64,000 bases of DNA from SIG440 sp045631525. Lineage in GTDB: Bacteria; Bacillota; Clostridia; Monoglobales; Monoglobaceae. Shown in pieces: positions 25,284 to 34,492 of the stretch (positions are counted from its first letter, which is position 1; the number at the start of each line of letters is the position of its first letter). The notes under the pieces are model-generated. The model made no database searches. It was not told the DNA's origin and saw nothing but the letters and a program-made list of their open reading frames with translations. A program made the translations under genes and the position numbers. Location of the stretch: positions 4,279 to 68,278 of the forward strand of contig JAZQUY010000009.1 in assembly GCA_045631525.1 (NCBI GenBank), in the 5' to 3' direction.

Positions 25284-26663
25284 TTGAAAAACTTTCGTTT
25301 TTTGGACCTTCCAAAAAATTCACACATACATATGGTTGGTATAGGCGGCATAAGCATGAGCGCCCTTGCCCATATGCTAAGGCATTTCGGATACAATGTG
25401 TCAGGCTCTGACCGTGCAGAAACCAGTGCCACGCAGAAACTTGCTTGTGAAGAGTTTAACATTTACATCGGACACAATGCTGACAACTTACAAGATCCCG
25501 ACCTTGTTTGCTACACAGCAGCAATCCCAAAAGACAATCCGGAACTTGTGAAAGCTCGTTCCCTTGGCATCCCATGCCTTGAACGCGCCGAGTTACTTGG
25601 GCAGCTTATGGAAAGCTATAAATACCCCATAGCAGTCTCCGGAACGCACGGAAAAACCACAACAACATCAATGCTGTCGCTGGTTTTCCTTGAAGCTGGA
25701 CTCGACCCCACCATTCTGGTCGGCGGCGAGCTTTCTCAAATTGGAGGAAACTACCACATAGGAAGCCAAAATCATCTGATTTTTGAGGCTTGCGAATACG
25801 TAGAAAGCTTCCTGAATTTTCATCCGTATTTGTCAATTATCACCAACGTAGAAGAGGATCATCTCGACTATTTTAGTGACCTTAATCATATTATAACATC
25901 TTTTAAAAAATTTACAAGCCTAAATTCACCTCTTGGATGCATTATTGTTTGTTCTGACGATAAAAACGCTGTTGAGGTTGTGAAAGATTCACAAAAAAAA
26001 GTAGTCACTTTCGGCTTGCTTGGTAAAAATAACGATTTTTTTGCCGAAAATCCTCACATCAACGATAAAAGTATGACCCAGTTTGACGTGTATGCCTACG
26101 GTGAAAAAGCGACAACGCTTGAGCTTTTTGTGCACGGTGAACACAATGTCAGAAACGCGCTGGCAGCTTTTGCAGCAGCATGGGAAATGGGTATTGATAT
26201 AGGTGCCATAAAACGTGGTCTTGAAAGCTATACCGGCACAAAACGCAGATACGAAAAACTGGGCGAAGTTGATGGTATAAAAGTAATCGACGATTATGCC
26301 CACCATCCCACCGAAATTGAAACCACCCTGAAATCGGCGAAAAACGTGTCACAAGGCAAGGTCTGGTGCATCTTCCAACCCCATACCTATTCAAGAACAA
26401 AAGCTTTCCTGGGCGAATTTGCCAAAGCTCTTGAAATTGCCGACACCGCAATTGTCACCGACATTTATCCCGCAAGGGAAACCTTTGACGGCACAATCCA
26501 CAGTTGTGATATGGTTCGGCTTATGAAAAACGGCGTGTATATAAACGACTTCGGTGCAATAAAAAGATATGTGCTGAAAAACGCAAAAAAAGGCGACACC
26601 ATCATTACAATGGGCGCCGGAGACGTCTTCAAAATAGGACATCTTCTTATAAACGAAAACTAA
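25284..26663 (+). CDS. murC: UDP-N-acetylmuramate-L-alanine ligase
   Basis: MurC adds the first amino acid of the peptidoglycan stem peptide in the cytoplasm. The protein has the N-terminal nucleotide site VGIGGISMSALAHML, the ATP loop SGTHGKTTTTSM, and the Mur ligase C-terminal domain with DDYAHHPTEI and IFQPHTYSRTKA. The likely start is TTG 25284, with AAGGAG 8 bases upstream; an ATG three codons earlier directly abuts the ribosome site. This gives 459 residues, normal for MurC. It is monocistronic with a strong terminator. Confidence 0.95.
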   Translation: MKNFRFLDLPKNSHIHMVGIGGISMSALAHMLRHFGYNVSGSDRAETSATQKLACEEFNIYIGHNADNLQDPDLVCYTAAIPKDNPELVKARSLGIPCLERAELLGQLMESYKYPIAVSGTHGKTTTTSMLSLVFLEAGLDPTILVGGELSQIGGNYHIGSQNHLIFEACEYVESFLNFHPYLSIITNVEEDHLDYFSDLNHIITSFKKFTSLNSPLGCIIVCSDDKNAVEVVKDSQKKVVTFGLLGKNNDFFAENPHINDKSMTQFDVYAYGEKATTLELFVHGEHNVRNALAAFAAAWEMGIDIGAIKRGLESYTGTKRRYEKLGEVDGIKVIDDYAHHPTEIETTLKSAKNVSQGKVWCIFQPHTYSRTKAFLGEFAKALEIADTAIVTDIYPARETFDGTIHSCDMVRLMKNGVYINDFGAIKRYVLKNAKKGDTIITMGAGDVFKIGHLLINEN

Positions 26664-26668
26664 AAAAC

Positions 26669-26698
26669 AAGCCACCTGCAAAAGCAGGTGGCTTTGCA
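26669..26698. terminator. Terminator after murC
   Basis: AGCCACCTGC, AAAA, GCAGGTGGCT, then TTGCATT. The A-run to the left makes it usable for the convergent ABC exporter gene too. Confidence 0.75.
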
Positions 26699-26718
26699 TT
26701 ATACAAACAACAAATCCA

Positions 26719-28383
26719 TCACACCGCTTCAGTGCGGATTTTTTTGTCTTCAATATAAATATGCTTATTGCAAATTTCAAATGCCGCACGCTTGTGTGAA
26801 ATAATGAGACAAGTCTTGCTTTTGAGATTCTTTATGTTTTTAAGAAGTTTTTCTTCCGTTTCCTCGTCAAGTGCCGAGGTTGCCTCATCAAGAAGAATAA
26901 TTGGCGCATCCGAAAGAATGGCGCGGCTCACAGCAAGTCTTTGAATCTGTCCCTCTGAAAGTCCCGCACCCTTTTCACCCAAAAGCGTATCGAGCCCATC
27001 AGGAAGCTGCCTTATAAATTCCGCCGCACAAGCAACCTCCGCCGCTTTCATAATCTCATCATCGGACGCATCGGGCCGCACCATAGAAATAGCATCACGT
27101 ATAGTCCCCGAAAGCAAAAGGTTGCCTTGGGGAACATAAGAAAACAGCGGTCTTGAGTTTTTCCCCACCGGCACTCTTTCCTCACCCAAATCGAGATATA
27201 TCTTCCCATTCACTGGCGTATAAACCCCAAGAAGAAGCTTTATGAGGGTGCTCTTGCCTATGCCTGAAATCCCGCCGATAACAGCAAAATCACCCTTGTT
27301 TATCGAAAGACTGGCATCTTCAAACACCTCAGTTTTGCCATAGCCAAATGAAATATTCTCAAAACAAAGTCTCTGCAATGATTCATAAGCCACGCGCGCA
27401 TCAAAAATTTCACCGTTTTCCTTTTCATCGGGAAGATTGTCAAGTTCAATAATTCTCTCTGCCGAGGCAAGAATGGAATAATATTGCGGAACAACCCCGG
27501 AAAGTCCCGCAAAAGGTGCCTGAACCTGATTTACAAGCTGAATGATTGCAGTAAGAGTACCAAACGAAATCGTTCCCATAAATAATCTGTAAGCACTCCA
27601 CACCAAAGCATAAAGCGAGCCTGCGCTGAAAATGATGCTGAGCCCCGAAGACGACACAAGCGTAATATTTCTGCGCTTCATCTGTGCCTTGTAATTTTCC
27701 TCCTGAAGCACGTCTCCCTTTTCGGCAATTTTATTTTCAATTCCAAAAACCTTTATCATAAGGAGACTTCCAAGGGTCTCCTGAAAGAAAGAACGCACCT
27801 TTGCCTCTGTTTCCTGAATGCGCTTATGGGTTCTTTTGAGCACCTTTCTGAATGCTCCAATAACCAAAAGCAAAATAATTCCGCCGAAAAGAAAGATAAA
27901 CGCAAACCCTCTGTCAAGAATAGTAAGTGAGTAAAGTGCATAACAAAGCCCCGCCACCAAAGCCAAAACGCTTGGAATCAACGTTAGAACACCCTTTGAA
28001 ATAACAGATATGTCGTTGTTTAGACGCGTCATCAAATCTCCTGTGTGATAGGAAGCCACTGCCGAATAGTCTTTCCCAAGAAGCTTTGAAAAGGCCTTGC
28101 CACGAAGGCTATTGTTGAGCCGTGCACCCACGTGGGCCTCGATTGATTGACCAAGAAGGCGAATTCCCACCTGCACAAGAATTATAACAACAAGCTTTGC
28201 CGCCGCAAAAAGAAAGCCGTCAAAGTCCTTTGAAACTGCGGTATCAATAACGTGCCGTGAGGTCAGCGCAAAAATAACGCCCAAAATAGTGAGGGTACAC
28301 CTAAGCACAGACAAAAGAAATATAGAACTAAGCCGCGCCTTTGAGTGTCGGTACAGCCATTTTAACGTTTTCTTGTCTTTCAT
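26719..28383 (-). CDS. ABC exporter, fused membrane and ATPase domains
   Basis: A half-size type IV ABC exporter of 554 residues with six predicted membrane helices in the first 290 residues and an ATPase domain after about 330. Walker A is GGISGIGKST, the signature is LSEGQIQR (SEGQ instead of SGGQ), Walker B is IILLDEATSALDE, and the switch histidine is in LIISHKRA. I start at ATG 28383 with AGGTGA upstream. There is only one such gene here, so it may work as a homodimer. The substrate (lipid, peptide or drug) cannot be told. Confidence 0.88.
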   Translation of the reverse strand: MKDKKTLKWLYRHSKARLSSIFLLSVLRCTLTILGVIFALTSRHVIDTAVSKDFDGFLFAAAKLVVIILVQVGIRLLGQSIEAHVGARLNNSLRGKAFSKLLGKDYSAVASYHTGDLMTRLNNDISVISKGVLTLIPSVLALVAGLCYALYSLTILDRGFAFIFLFGGIILLLVIGAFRKVLKRTHKRIQETEAKVRSFFQETLGSLLMIKVFGIENKIAEKGDVLQEENYKAQMKRRNITLVSSSGLSIIFSAGSLYALVWSAYRLFMGTISFGTLTAIIQLVNQVQAPFAGLSGVVPQYYSILASAERIIELDNLPDEKENGEIFDARVAYESLQRLCFENISFGYGKTEVFEDASLSINKGDFAVIGGISGIGKSTLIKLLLGVYTPVNGKIYLDLGEERVPVGKNSRPLFSYVPQGNLLLSGTIRDAISMVRPDASDDEIMKAAEVACAAEFIRQLPDGLDTLLGEKGAGLSEGQIQRLAVSRAILSDAPIILLDEATSALDEETEEKLLKNIKNLKSKTCLIISHKRAAFEICNKHIYIEDKKIRTEAV

Positions 28384-28419
28384 TTTATCACCTGCCGTAT
28401 AAAGCATAAATCTACATTA

Positions 28420-28448
28420 AGTTTAGCACAAGACCGCCCGTTAGTCAA
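28420..28448 (-). promoter_or_regulatory. Promoter of the ABC exporter gene
   Basis: Minus strand TTGACT, 17 bases, TAAACT, about 37 bases before the start codon. Confidence 0.55.
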
Positions 28449-28540
28449 GGGAGCCTTTTCTCCCAAGAACAGACAAGAAACGTCTCCCTGAAAATAAACA
28501 TTTGCAACTGCTTAAACCAAAAATGCATTTCAGAGGGCAT

Positions 28541-28570
28541 AAAAAAGAGAGGAAACCCCCCTCTTTTTTT
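28541..28570. terminator. Terminator after gpr
   Basis: AAAAAAGAG and CTCTTTTTT pair around a G/C-rich inner part (AGGAAACCCCC). Confidence 0.7.
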
Positions 28571-28576
28571 ATATAC

Positions 28577-29557
28577 CTATTTGTACTCGTCTATGTCCGA
28601 AAGGCTTATCCCCTCGTGAAGGGCTATATTTATTCCGTTTGCGATTATCCTTGACATTTTCTCTGCCTGTTCATCAATATCCTTTGGGGTAACAATAAAA
28701 TCCCCCACATTTTCACCCAACACCTCTTTGAGAAGAAAAAGCCGGTCTTCCTCCTCTGCGTCTTTCAATATTTCCAAAAAGCCCTGGTTTTCCCCTGAAT
28801 TTTCTTTCATATTCTTTATAAGCAAATCTATGGCATCTGCTGCGATTGTTGCCGCATCAATCACCGTAGGAACGCCAACTCCAATCACGGGAACACCCAT
28901 TTCTTTTTTGTTTAAGGACATACGTCGGTTTCCTACCCCCGCCCCGGGAGTAATCCCGGTATCCGACAGCTGAATGGTTTTGTTCACTCTTTCGACCGAG
29001 CGGGAGCAAAGAGCATCTATTGCGATTATAAGTGATGGCTTTATCTTTTCGGTGAGCCCTTTTATTATCTCACCTGTTTCAAGTCCTGTAATTCCTAAAA
29101 CTCCAGGAGCTATGGCGCACACACTTTTCAGCCGCTTGTCAATCTCCTCAGGCATATACCTGATAAGATGCCTTGTCACAAGCACATAATCAAGAGTAGT
29201 GGGTCCCACTGCGTCAGGAGTAATATTGCGATTTCCAAGTCCCACTACCAAAACATTTTCAAGGGAATTTCCGCTGACAAGCTTTTTTAATTCTTTTGCA
29301 CAAGCCTTGCACGCCGCTTCATATACCGCCTGCTTCATCCACCAGTCCTTTGGAAGCTCTATGGTTATATACCTGCCCTTTTCCTTGTGCAATGCTTTTT
29401 CACCGTTTTTGTCAAGAATTTCAACAGCCGTAGCCTTTATGCCCTGCTCGATAAGCTCTTCCTCCGCCCTGACTCCCTGAATTTCAGAAATCATCTCCCC
29501 TGCCTCAAGGAACAATTCCCTCATTTCAAGAGCAAGGTCTGTCCGTCTGTTAAACAT
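28577..29557 (-). CDS. gpr: Spore germination protease GPR
   Basis: GPR is the unusual aspartic protease that degrades small acid-soluble spore proteins during germination. The 326 residues match the family throughout: RTDLALE at the N-terminus, VVGLGNRNITPDAVGP, APGVLGITGLET, IAIDALCSRS and TPGAGVGNRR, with the catalytic aspartates in the DAVGP and IDAL motifs. The start at 29557 is set by AAAGGAGAAAAA. Only about four residues precede the RTDLA site, so the pro-segment that is cut off at activation in Bacillus (about 15 residues) is very short here. The gene shows that the organism forms endospores. Confidence 0.93.
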   Translation of the reverse strand: MFNRRTDLALEMRELFLEAGEMISEIQGVRAEEELIEQGIKATAVEILDKNGEKALHKEKGRYITIELPKDWWMKQAVYEAACKACAKELKKLVSGNSLENVLVVGLGNRNITPDAVGPTTLDYVLVTRHLIRYMPEEIDKRLKSVCAIAPGVLGITGLETGEIIKGLTEKIKPSLIIAIDALCSRSVERVNKTIQLSDTGITPGAGVGNRRMSLNKKEMGVPVIGVGVPTVIDAATIAADAIDLLIKNMKENSGENQGFLEILKDAEEEDRLFLLKEVLGENVGDFIVTPKDIDEQAEKMSRIIANGINIALHEGISLSDIDEYK

Positions 29558-29600
29558 TTTTTCTCCTTTCCTCTCTTCCCCTCCTCCAGCCACATAAATC

Positions 29601-29629
29601 TTGACACAAGATATTGTTTGTGATAAAAT
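29601..29629 (+). promoter_or_regulatory. Unassigned plus-strand promoter
   Basis: TTGACA, 17 bases, TAAAAT on the plus strand. The next plus-strand gene (PBP1A) starts about 625 bases later and the first 500 of these are antisense to the BofC-like gene. It may drive a long PBP1A leader, an antisense RNA, or be chance. Confidence 0.4.
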
Positions 29630-29636
29630 GTGAGCA

Positions 29637-29643
29637 TAGTATG
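29637..29643 (-). promoter_or_regulatory. Possible sigma-F/G -10 element of gpr
   Basis: CATACTA on the minus strand is identical to the -10 consensus of forespore sigma factors and lies about 80 bases before gpr. The matching -35 element is weak, so this is tentative. Confidence 0.3.
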
Positions 29644-29673
29644 ATGCTTTTATTTTGGGGGACTTTAACAACT

Positions 29674-29724
29674 TTTCACAAGCTTTTATATAGCGAATCA
29701 GAAAACCATTTTCAGCTTGTGAAA
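29674..29724 (-). repeat. Inverted repeat at the end of the BofC-like gene
   Basis: TTTCACAAGC and GCTTGTGAAA are perfect 10-bp arms 31 bases apart, bracketing the stop codon. There is no T-run, so it is not a standard terminator. Confidence 0.5.
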
Positions 29725-30116
29725 TCCTCTAAAAATCCCGTAAGGGATGACGCACTGTAAAGCTTTATTCCGTCACTGAGCATTTCGAAATCATGCTGTG
29801 ACAAATCGTTTTTGAAGATTTTGTGGCTGTAAAGGAACTCTTCCTTTCCATCGTGGGACACATATATCCCGATTTCCTCACCGCAAAGCTTCACCAGATA
29901 ATAATCGAACTTTGCGCCATCTGTCCTTTTTTCTTCTGTATCGGATGAAGTATCAATTGGAACAGTGGTCTTTGATACCTCCACCACAGGCGCGGCAAGA
30001 GCAGAGCTTTCTTCAAGACTCGCTTTGGTTATATTATAGGTAAGAACTCCTGTGGCAACCGACACAACTGCCATAAGGATAAAAAGCATAAATATTTTGA
30101 ATGTAGTTTTAAGCAT
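29712..30116 (-). CDS. BofC C-terminal-domain-like membrane-anchored protein
   Basis: The 134-residue protein has an N-terminal membrane helix or uncleaved signal (about residues 8-28), a Ser/Thr-rich stretch, and a C-terminal part (YYLVKLCGEEIGIYV, a short loop, then MLSDGIKLYS..LTGFLEDFTS). That last pattern resembles the BofC C-terminal domain of spore formers, where BofC restrains SpoIVB signalling to the mother cell. Similarity is judged by eye only. It lies next to gpr, which supports a link to sporulation. A long inverted repeat (TTTCACAAGC..GCTTGTGAAA) overlaps its stop codon. Confidence 0.6.
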   Translation of the reverse strand: MLKTTFKIFMLFILMAVVSVATGVLTYNITKASLEESSALAAPVVEVSKTTVPIDTSSDTEEKRTDGAKFDYYLVKLCGEEIGIYVSHDGKEEFLYSHKIFKNDLSQHDFEMLSDGIKLYSASSLTGFLEDFTS

Positions 30117-30254
30117 ATTTTTTGTCCAACCTTTCTTTGTGGGCTTTTTGTTAATTTTTTACACTTTTTCGTGTTTTATACCCAGAGCGCAAAAACTTTT
30201 GGTTTGATATTTTATTTTACGCCTCCGTTTTGGCAGGCAAAAGGAGAGATTTTC

Positions 30255-32471
30255 TTGAAAAATAATCCTTATTCAAAAATCTTTTTAAAGGTGTTTGGCA
30301 TCACCGCAGCATGCGGCCTTGCTCTTGCTTTCCTTGTTTTTCTTGGGGCTGTGCTGGGCTTTTTCGGAAATATGCAATCCCTTGACATCGATTCAATCAT
30401 TTCAAACAGCTCAAGTCAGGTTGTTTATATTGATCCCGCAGGGAACGAGCGCCCTCTCACAACACTTTCTGCCGAGCAGAATCGTATCTGGGTTGACTTT
30501 GACGACATTCCTCAGGATATGAAAGACGCTTTTGTTTCAATTGAGGACGAGCGTTTTTATTCCCACAGCGGCTTTGATTTGAGGCGTACGTTCAAGGCAT
30601 TTCTGGTATTCGTGAAAAACAAGTTCACAGGTGGCAAAACCACCTTTGGCGGAAGCACCATTACCCAACAGCTTGTGAAAAACCTCACTCAAAAAACCGA
30701 GCGCACTGCCGCACGAAAAATTCAAGAAATCTCGCGATCGGTAAATCTTGAAAAACGACTTTCAAAAGATAAAATTCTCGAGCTTTACCTCAATTCCATT
30801 TATCTTTCTCAGGGCTGCAACGGCGTTCAGGCGGCATCCCACAAATTTTTCGGCAAACCCGTAAGTGAGCTCTCTTTGGCAGAGTGCGCATCAATCGCCG
30901 GAATAACACAATATCCCACGCTCTATGACCCACTGATTAATCCTGAAAACAACAAGAAAAAGCAAGAAATCGTTCTTTCAAAGATGCTGGAGCTTGGCTA
31001 TATAACAAAAGAAGAACACGATGAGGCAATGGGTGAAGAATTGGTCTTCGCCGAATTTGACGAAAGCGCACTTGTTACCGGAACCATACATTCATACTTT
31101 GTTGACCAGATTGCCTATGATGTTTTAGAGGGACTCCAGGACCTTGGCTACACCGAAAGCATCGCAAAGAAAATGCTCTATTCAGGTGGCCTCAAGATTG
31201 TTTCAACCATTGACCCAAATGTTCAGAAAGCTATGGAAAAAGTCTTTGAAAACACAGATAATTTCCCCAACTCCACAGGAAATGACCCCGCCCAATCCGC
31301 TATGGTTGTTATGGACCCATATACCGGACAAGTTAAGGGTATGGTTGGCGGTGTTGGTAAAAAATCAGGCAACCTCGTTCTCAACCGTGCGACTCAAACA
31401 CTCCGTCAGCCCGGTTCATCAATAAAGCCCATTGCGGTTTATGCCCCCGCTATTGAGCGCGGAATAATAAACGCAGCAGACATTTATGACGACAAGGCGA
31501 TTTCATACGGAGAGTGGACTCCCCGAAACTATGACCACACTTACAGCGGAAAGGTTTCAATCCGCACAGCAGTCCGCAAATCACTGAACACCATTCCCGT
31601 TCAGGTCCTTGATGAAATGGGGGCAAACGCTTCATATAACTTCCTCACCCAAAAGCTTGGTGTTTCATCACTGGTTAAGAATCGTACAGGCAGTGACGGA
31701 AAGGTTTATTCGGACATAGGTCTTTCACAGCTGGCTCTTGGCGGCCTCACCGACGGAATTTCCGTCATTGAAATGACTGCCGCCTATACACCCTTTGTGA
31801 ACCGTGGAATCTTCACAAAGCCTTATTGCTTCACCTCGGTTGTGGACTCAAAGGGAAACGAGCTTCTTTCAAACAAGCCAAAGCAAACTATTGCCTTAAG
31901 TGAACAAACCGCATATGTTATGAGCAGACTTCTTTCAGAGGTAGTATCTTATGGAACAGGCGGTGGCGCACAGCTTGCATCAGGTATGTATACCGCCGGA
32001 AAAACCGGTACAACCTCTGACAGCCACGACCGATGGTTTGTGGGATATACCCCGCATTATGTAGGCGCAGTATGGTACGGATATGACATTCCCCGCCCTA
32101 TGACACATTCAGGAAATCCGTGCATAAAAGCTTGGAAAATGGTTATGGACGAAATAAACAGTGGAAAAGCGAAGACCTCTCCCGCTGTCCCAAAAGGTGT
32201 AAAATCCGTCAGTTATTGCGCTGAAACCGGTCTTTTGCCAGGTGAACATTGCGGCGAAAATGTAACAAACTTCTGGTTCACAAGTGACAATGAACCCAAG
32301 GAAAGTTGCAAATCAAAGCATCTCCCCGAAGGCGCAGAAGAAAACCAAAATGCTGAAACAGGCGAAGGCACCGAAAATGTTGAAACAACAACTCCTAACA
32401 CAGCCGGCAACGAAAGCGAAACAACTCCCTCTACGGAGGTTGTTGAAGAGGTCATAGTCCCTGCCGCATAA
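30255..32471 (+). CDS. Class A penicillin-binding protein (glycosyltransferase and transpeptidase)
   Basis: A bifunctional PBP1-type enzyme that polymerises and cross-links peptidoglycan outside the membrane. After a short cytoplasmic tail and one membrane helix (about 10-35) comes the GT51 domain with EDERFYSHSGFD and GGSTITQQLVKN, then the transpeptidase with the serine motif SSIKP, the SLN triad and GKTGT. The C-terminus has a cysteine pair region and a Glu/Thr-rich tail. I use the TTG at 30255 (AAGGAG 8 bases upstream), giving 738 residues; the frame opens earlier without a ribosome site. Confidence 0.93.
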   Translation: MKNNPYSKIFLKVFGITAACGLALAFLVFLGAVLGFFGNMQSLDIDSIISNSSSQVVYIDPAGNERPLTTLSAEQNRIWVDFDDIPQDMKDAFVSIEDERFYSHSGFDLRRTFKAFLVFVKNKFTGGKTTFGGSTITQQLVKNLTQKTERTAARKIQEISRSVNLEKRLSKDKILELYLNSIYLSQGCNGVQAASHKFFGKPVSELSLAECASIAGITQYPTLYDPLINPENNKKKQEIVLSKMLELGYITKEEHDEAMGEELVFAEFDESALVTGTIHSYFVDQIAYDVLEGLQDLGYTESIAKKMLYSGGLKIVSTIDPNVQKAMEKVFENTDNFPNSTGNDPAQSAMVVMDPYTGQVKGMVGGVGKKSGNLVLNRATQTLRQPGSSIKPIAVYAPAIERGIINAADIYDDKAISYGEWTPRNYDHTYSGKVSIRTAVRKSLNTIPVQVLDEMGANASYNFLTQKLGVSSLVKNRTGSDGKVYSDIGLSQLALGGLTDGISVIEMTAAYTPFVNRGIFTKPYCFTSVVDSKGNELLSNKPKQTIALSEQTAYVMSRLLSEVVSYGTGGGAQLASGMYTAGKTGTTSDSHDRWFVGYTPHYVGAVWYGYDIPRPMTHSGNPCIKAWKMVMDEINSGKAKTSPAVPKGVKSVSYCAETGLLPGEHCGENVTNFWFTSDNEPKESCKSKHLPEGAEENQNAETGEGTENVETTTPNTAGNESETTPSTEVVEEVIVPAA

Positions 32472-32486
32472 AACTTGAAAAGCAAA

Positions 32487-32523
32487 AACCCTTGTACCAT
32501 AGTGGTACAAGGGTTTATTTTTA
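32487..32523. terminator. Bidirectional terminator between PBP1A and holA
   Basis: AACCCTTGTACC, ATAG, (T)GGTACAAGGGTT with T-run right and A-run left. Confidence 0.85.
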
Positions 32524-32529
32524 TTATTT

Positions 32530-33540
32530 CTATTTCTTTATAAGCTCTGCAGCATAAAGTTCTGTGGCAATCCATTTGTCAAGCTTTCCCGACCTGACCT
32601 CAGCCGCATACCGCGCACCCTTAAGAGTCATTTCCCTGAGGTAATCTTCACCAAACCGTCTGCTCTGTTCGCACAACTTCTTCACCACAAATGGATGTTT
32701 CCTCGGTTCAAAATATCCTGCAATATTGTCAACGGAAACTTTGTCCTCCAAAAGCTGCTTCACCATTAGAAGCTCACCCATCCGTGATGCCACAAGAGAA
32801 AGTATTGTCGCCGGATTTTCTCCTGCCGCCCGAAGAAGACCAAGTCCCTCAAGGACCTTTTTCTGTCTGCCCTCTGCAATATCATCAATCAGGTCAAAGA
32901 CCCTTGCTTCCAAAGATTTTGAAACCACCGACTCAATGTCCTGTGCGGTAATTTTTTCTCTGTCTGCCGCAAAGCCCACCAGCTTTTCAAACTCATTAAA
33001 AAGCCGCGCCATAGACTGTCCCACAATCTCTATCATTCGTGAAATATCCTTTGAGAGAACAGTCTTTCCTCTTTCTTCAAACATTTTTTCAAGCCATATT
33101 TCAAGCTGTTTTGGCGATAATAAATCGAACTTCACCACCGAGCCGTTCTTTTTGACTGTATCAAGATTTTTTTCTTTCTTTTTATCAAATTCTTCCTCGG
33201 TAAAAATCAGCGTTATATATTCAGGCAAGGAAGAAATAAGTTCACAAACTTCAGCAAAATCTTTAGCTTTAGCATTCCCAAAAATTCCGCTTTTTGAAAC
33301 CACCACCATTTTTTGTTCTGCCATCACCGGAACGGATAATACCTGATTTTCAATTTCACGGGCTGTTATTTTTTTTCCCTCAATTTTGACAAAATTAAAT
33401 TCCTCAAAATCCGGTTCTACAATCCGTTTCTTTATAGCCTTTATTTTGTTTTCAAGCAAAAACTGTTCCTGTCCGTAAAAGAAATACAGACTTCCTATTT
33501 TCCCTGCAGAAATGTCTCTGTCAAGGTCCCTTATCTCCAA
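32530..33540 (-). CDS. holA: DNA polymerase III delta subunit
   Basis: HolA is the clamp-loader subunit that opens the sliding clamp. The 336-residue product has the family's start (YFFYGQEQFLLE), the weak AAA+ fold and the C-terminal part with helical repeats typical of HolA. It begins with TTG, preceded by GGGAGGTGAAAGG. The neighbour upstream encodes a ComEC-type MBL protein; comEC next to holA is a common Firmicute gene order, which supports the call. Confidence 0.9.
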   Translation of the reverse strand: MEIRDLDRDISAGKIGSLYFFYGQEQFLLENKIKAIKKRIVEPDFEEFNFVKIEGKKITAREIENQVLSVPVMAEQKMVVVSKSGIFGNAKAKDFAEVCELISSLPEYITLIFTEEEFDKKKEKNLDTVKKNGSVVKFDLLSPKQLEIWLEKMFEERGKTVLSKDISRMIEIVGQSMARLFNEFEKLVGFAADREKITAQDIESVVSKSLEARVFDLIDDIAEGRQKKVLEGLGLLRAAGENPATILSLVASRMGELLMVKQLLEDKVSVDNIAGYFEPRKHPFVVKKLCEQSRRFGEDYLREMTLKGARYAAEVRSGKLDKWIATELYAAELIKK

Positions 33541-33562
33541 CGCCTTTCACCTCCCAAAACTT

Positions 33563-34429
33563 TTATCTTTCAGTATGGATGTTTTTTATTCCATCTTTTG
33601 CAATTTCAAAGGTAATATCCCCGTCTGTATCTGTGCGATATACCCTTATATCATCATTTTCAAGATTTTCCAAAGTCTCATAGTGAGGATGCCCATAAGA
33701 ATTTCCCTTTCCTGCTGAAATAACGGCATACGTCGGGTCTGCTGCCGTCAAAAATCCTTTCGAGGATGAACTTGACGAGCCGTGATGAGCAACCTTCAAA
33801 ATATCGCACTCAATATCTTCTCCTGCAAAAATTTCACTTTCCGCACGGCTTTCGATGTCACCTGTAAGCAAAATATCCGTGTCAAAACAACTCGCCATAA
33901 TAACCAGTGAGCTGTTGTTATGAAAATTCTTGCCTTCCGAGCCACCTTCTTCAGGGTGCAAAACCCTCAGCGAAAAATCCTCACTGATTTTTATAATGTC
34001 ACCCTTTGAAACATACTCTATCTCACAGCCGCTTCTCTTCGCTGCCCGTTCAAGTCCCCTTCTTGTGCCGTCGGTATCGGAATAATCAGGCAAAATCAGT
34101 TTCTCAATCATCCCATCAAGAAGGCTTTCATAAATTCCACCCTCGTGATCGCTGTGATAGTGACTGACTATGGCAATGTCTACCTTTCCCCCATGAGAAC
34201 TGAGAAACGGCAACAAGCTTTTTTCATATTCGTCCGCCTCACCGCCGTCAACCAGAACAGTGTTTCCCGAGGGTGCTTCAAAAAATGCCGCATCCCCCTG
34301 CCCTATGTCCACAAAGGTAACGGCAAAGTTTTCGGATGCAATTTTTTCAGGATAAGTTTTTGCCGCTAAGCCAGCAAGAACAGCCGCCGCCACCCACAAA
34401 AAATAAAAAAGCTTCTTTTTGCTACGCAT
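33563..34429 (-). CDS. ComEC-type metallo-beta-lactamase-fold hydrolase, membrane-anchored
   Basis: The 288-residue protein has an N-terminal signal-anchor (about 6-24) and then an MBL-fold domain: VTFVDIGQGDAAFF, DGGEAD, the metal site HYHSDHEGG, LLTGDIE and KVAHHGSSSS. This is the domain found at the C-terminus of ComEC, where it is thought to be a nuclease acting on incoming DNA; here it lacks the ComEC channel. It sits 22 bases upstream of holA in one transcript. An extracellular nuclease or phosphodiesterase role is inferred. Confidence 0.8.
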   Translation of the reverse strand: MRSKKKLFYFLWVAAAVLAGLAAKTYPEKIASENFAVTFVDIGQGDAAFFEAPSGNTVLVDGGEADEYEKSLLPFLSSHGGKVDIAIVSHYHSDHEGGIYESLLDGMIEKLILPDYSDTDGTRRGLERAAKRSGCEIEYVSKGDIIKISEDFSLRVLHPEEGGSEGKNFHNNSSLVIMASCFDTDILLTGDIESRAESEIFAGEDIECDILKVAHHGSSSSSSKGFLTAADPTYAVISAGKGNSYGHPHYETLENLENDDIRVYRTDTDGDITFEIAKDGIKNIHTER

Positions 34430-34445
34430 AATAAAAACCTCTCAA

Positions 34446-34480
34446 TAAAACAAAAGGGCTGCCAAATTTTTGACAGCCCA
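34446..34480 (-). terminator. Terminator after the NlpC/P60 gene
   Basis: Minus strand GGGCTG..CAA / TTG..CAGCCC followed by TTTTGTTTT. It lies only 17 bases before the ComEC-type gene, leaving no room for a separate promoter there, so comEC-holA may depend on read-through. Confidence 0.7.
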
Positions 34481-34492
34481 AGCTTTTGATTT

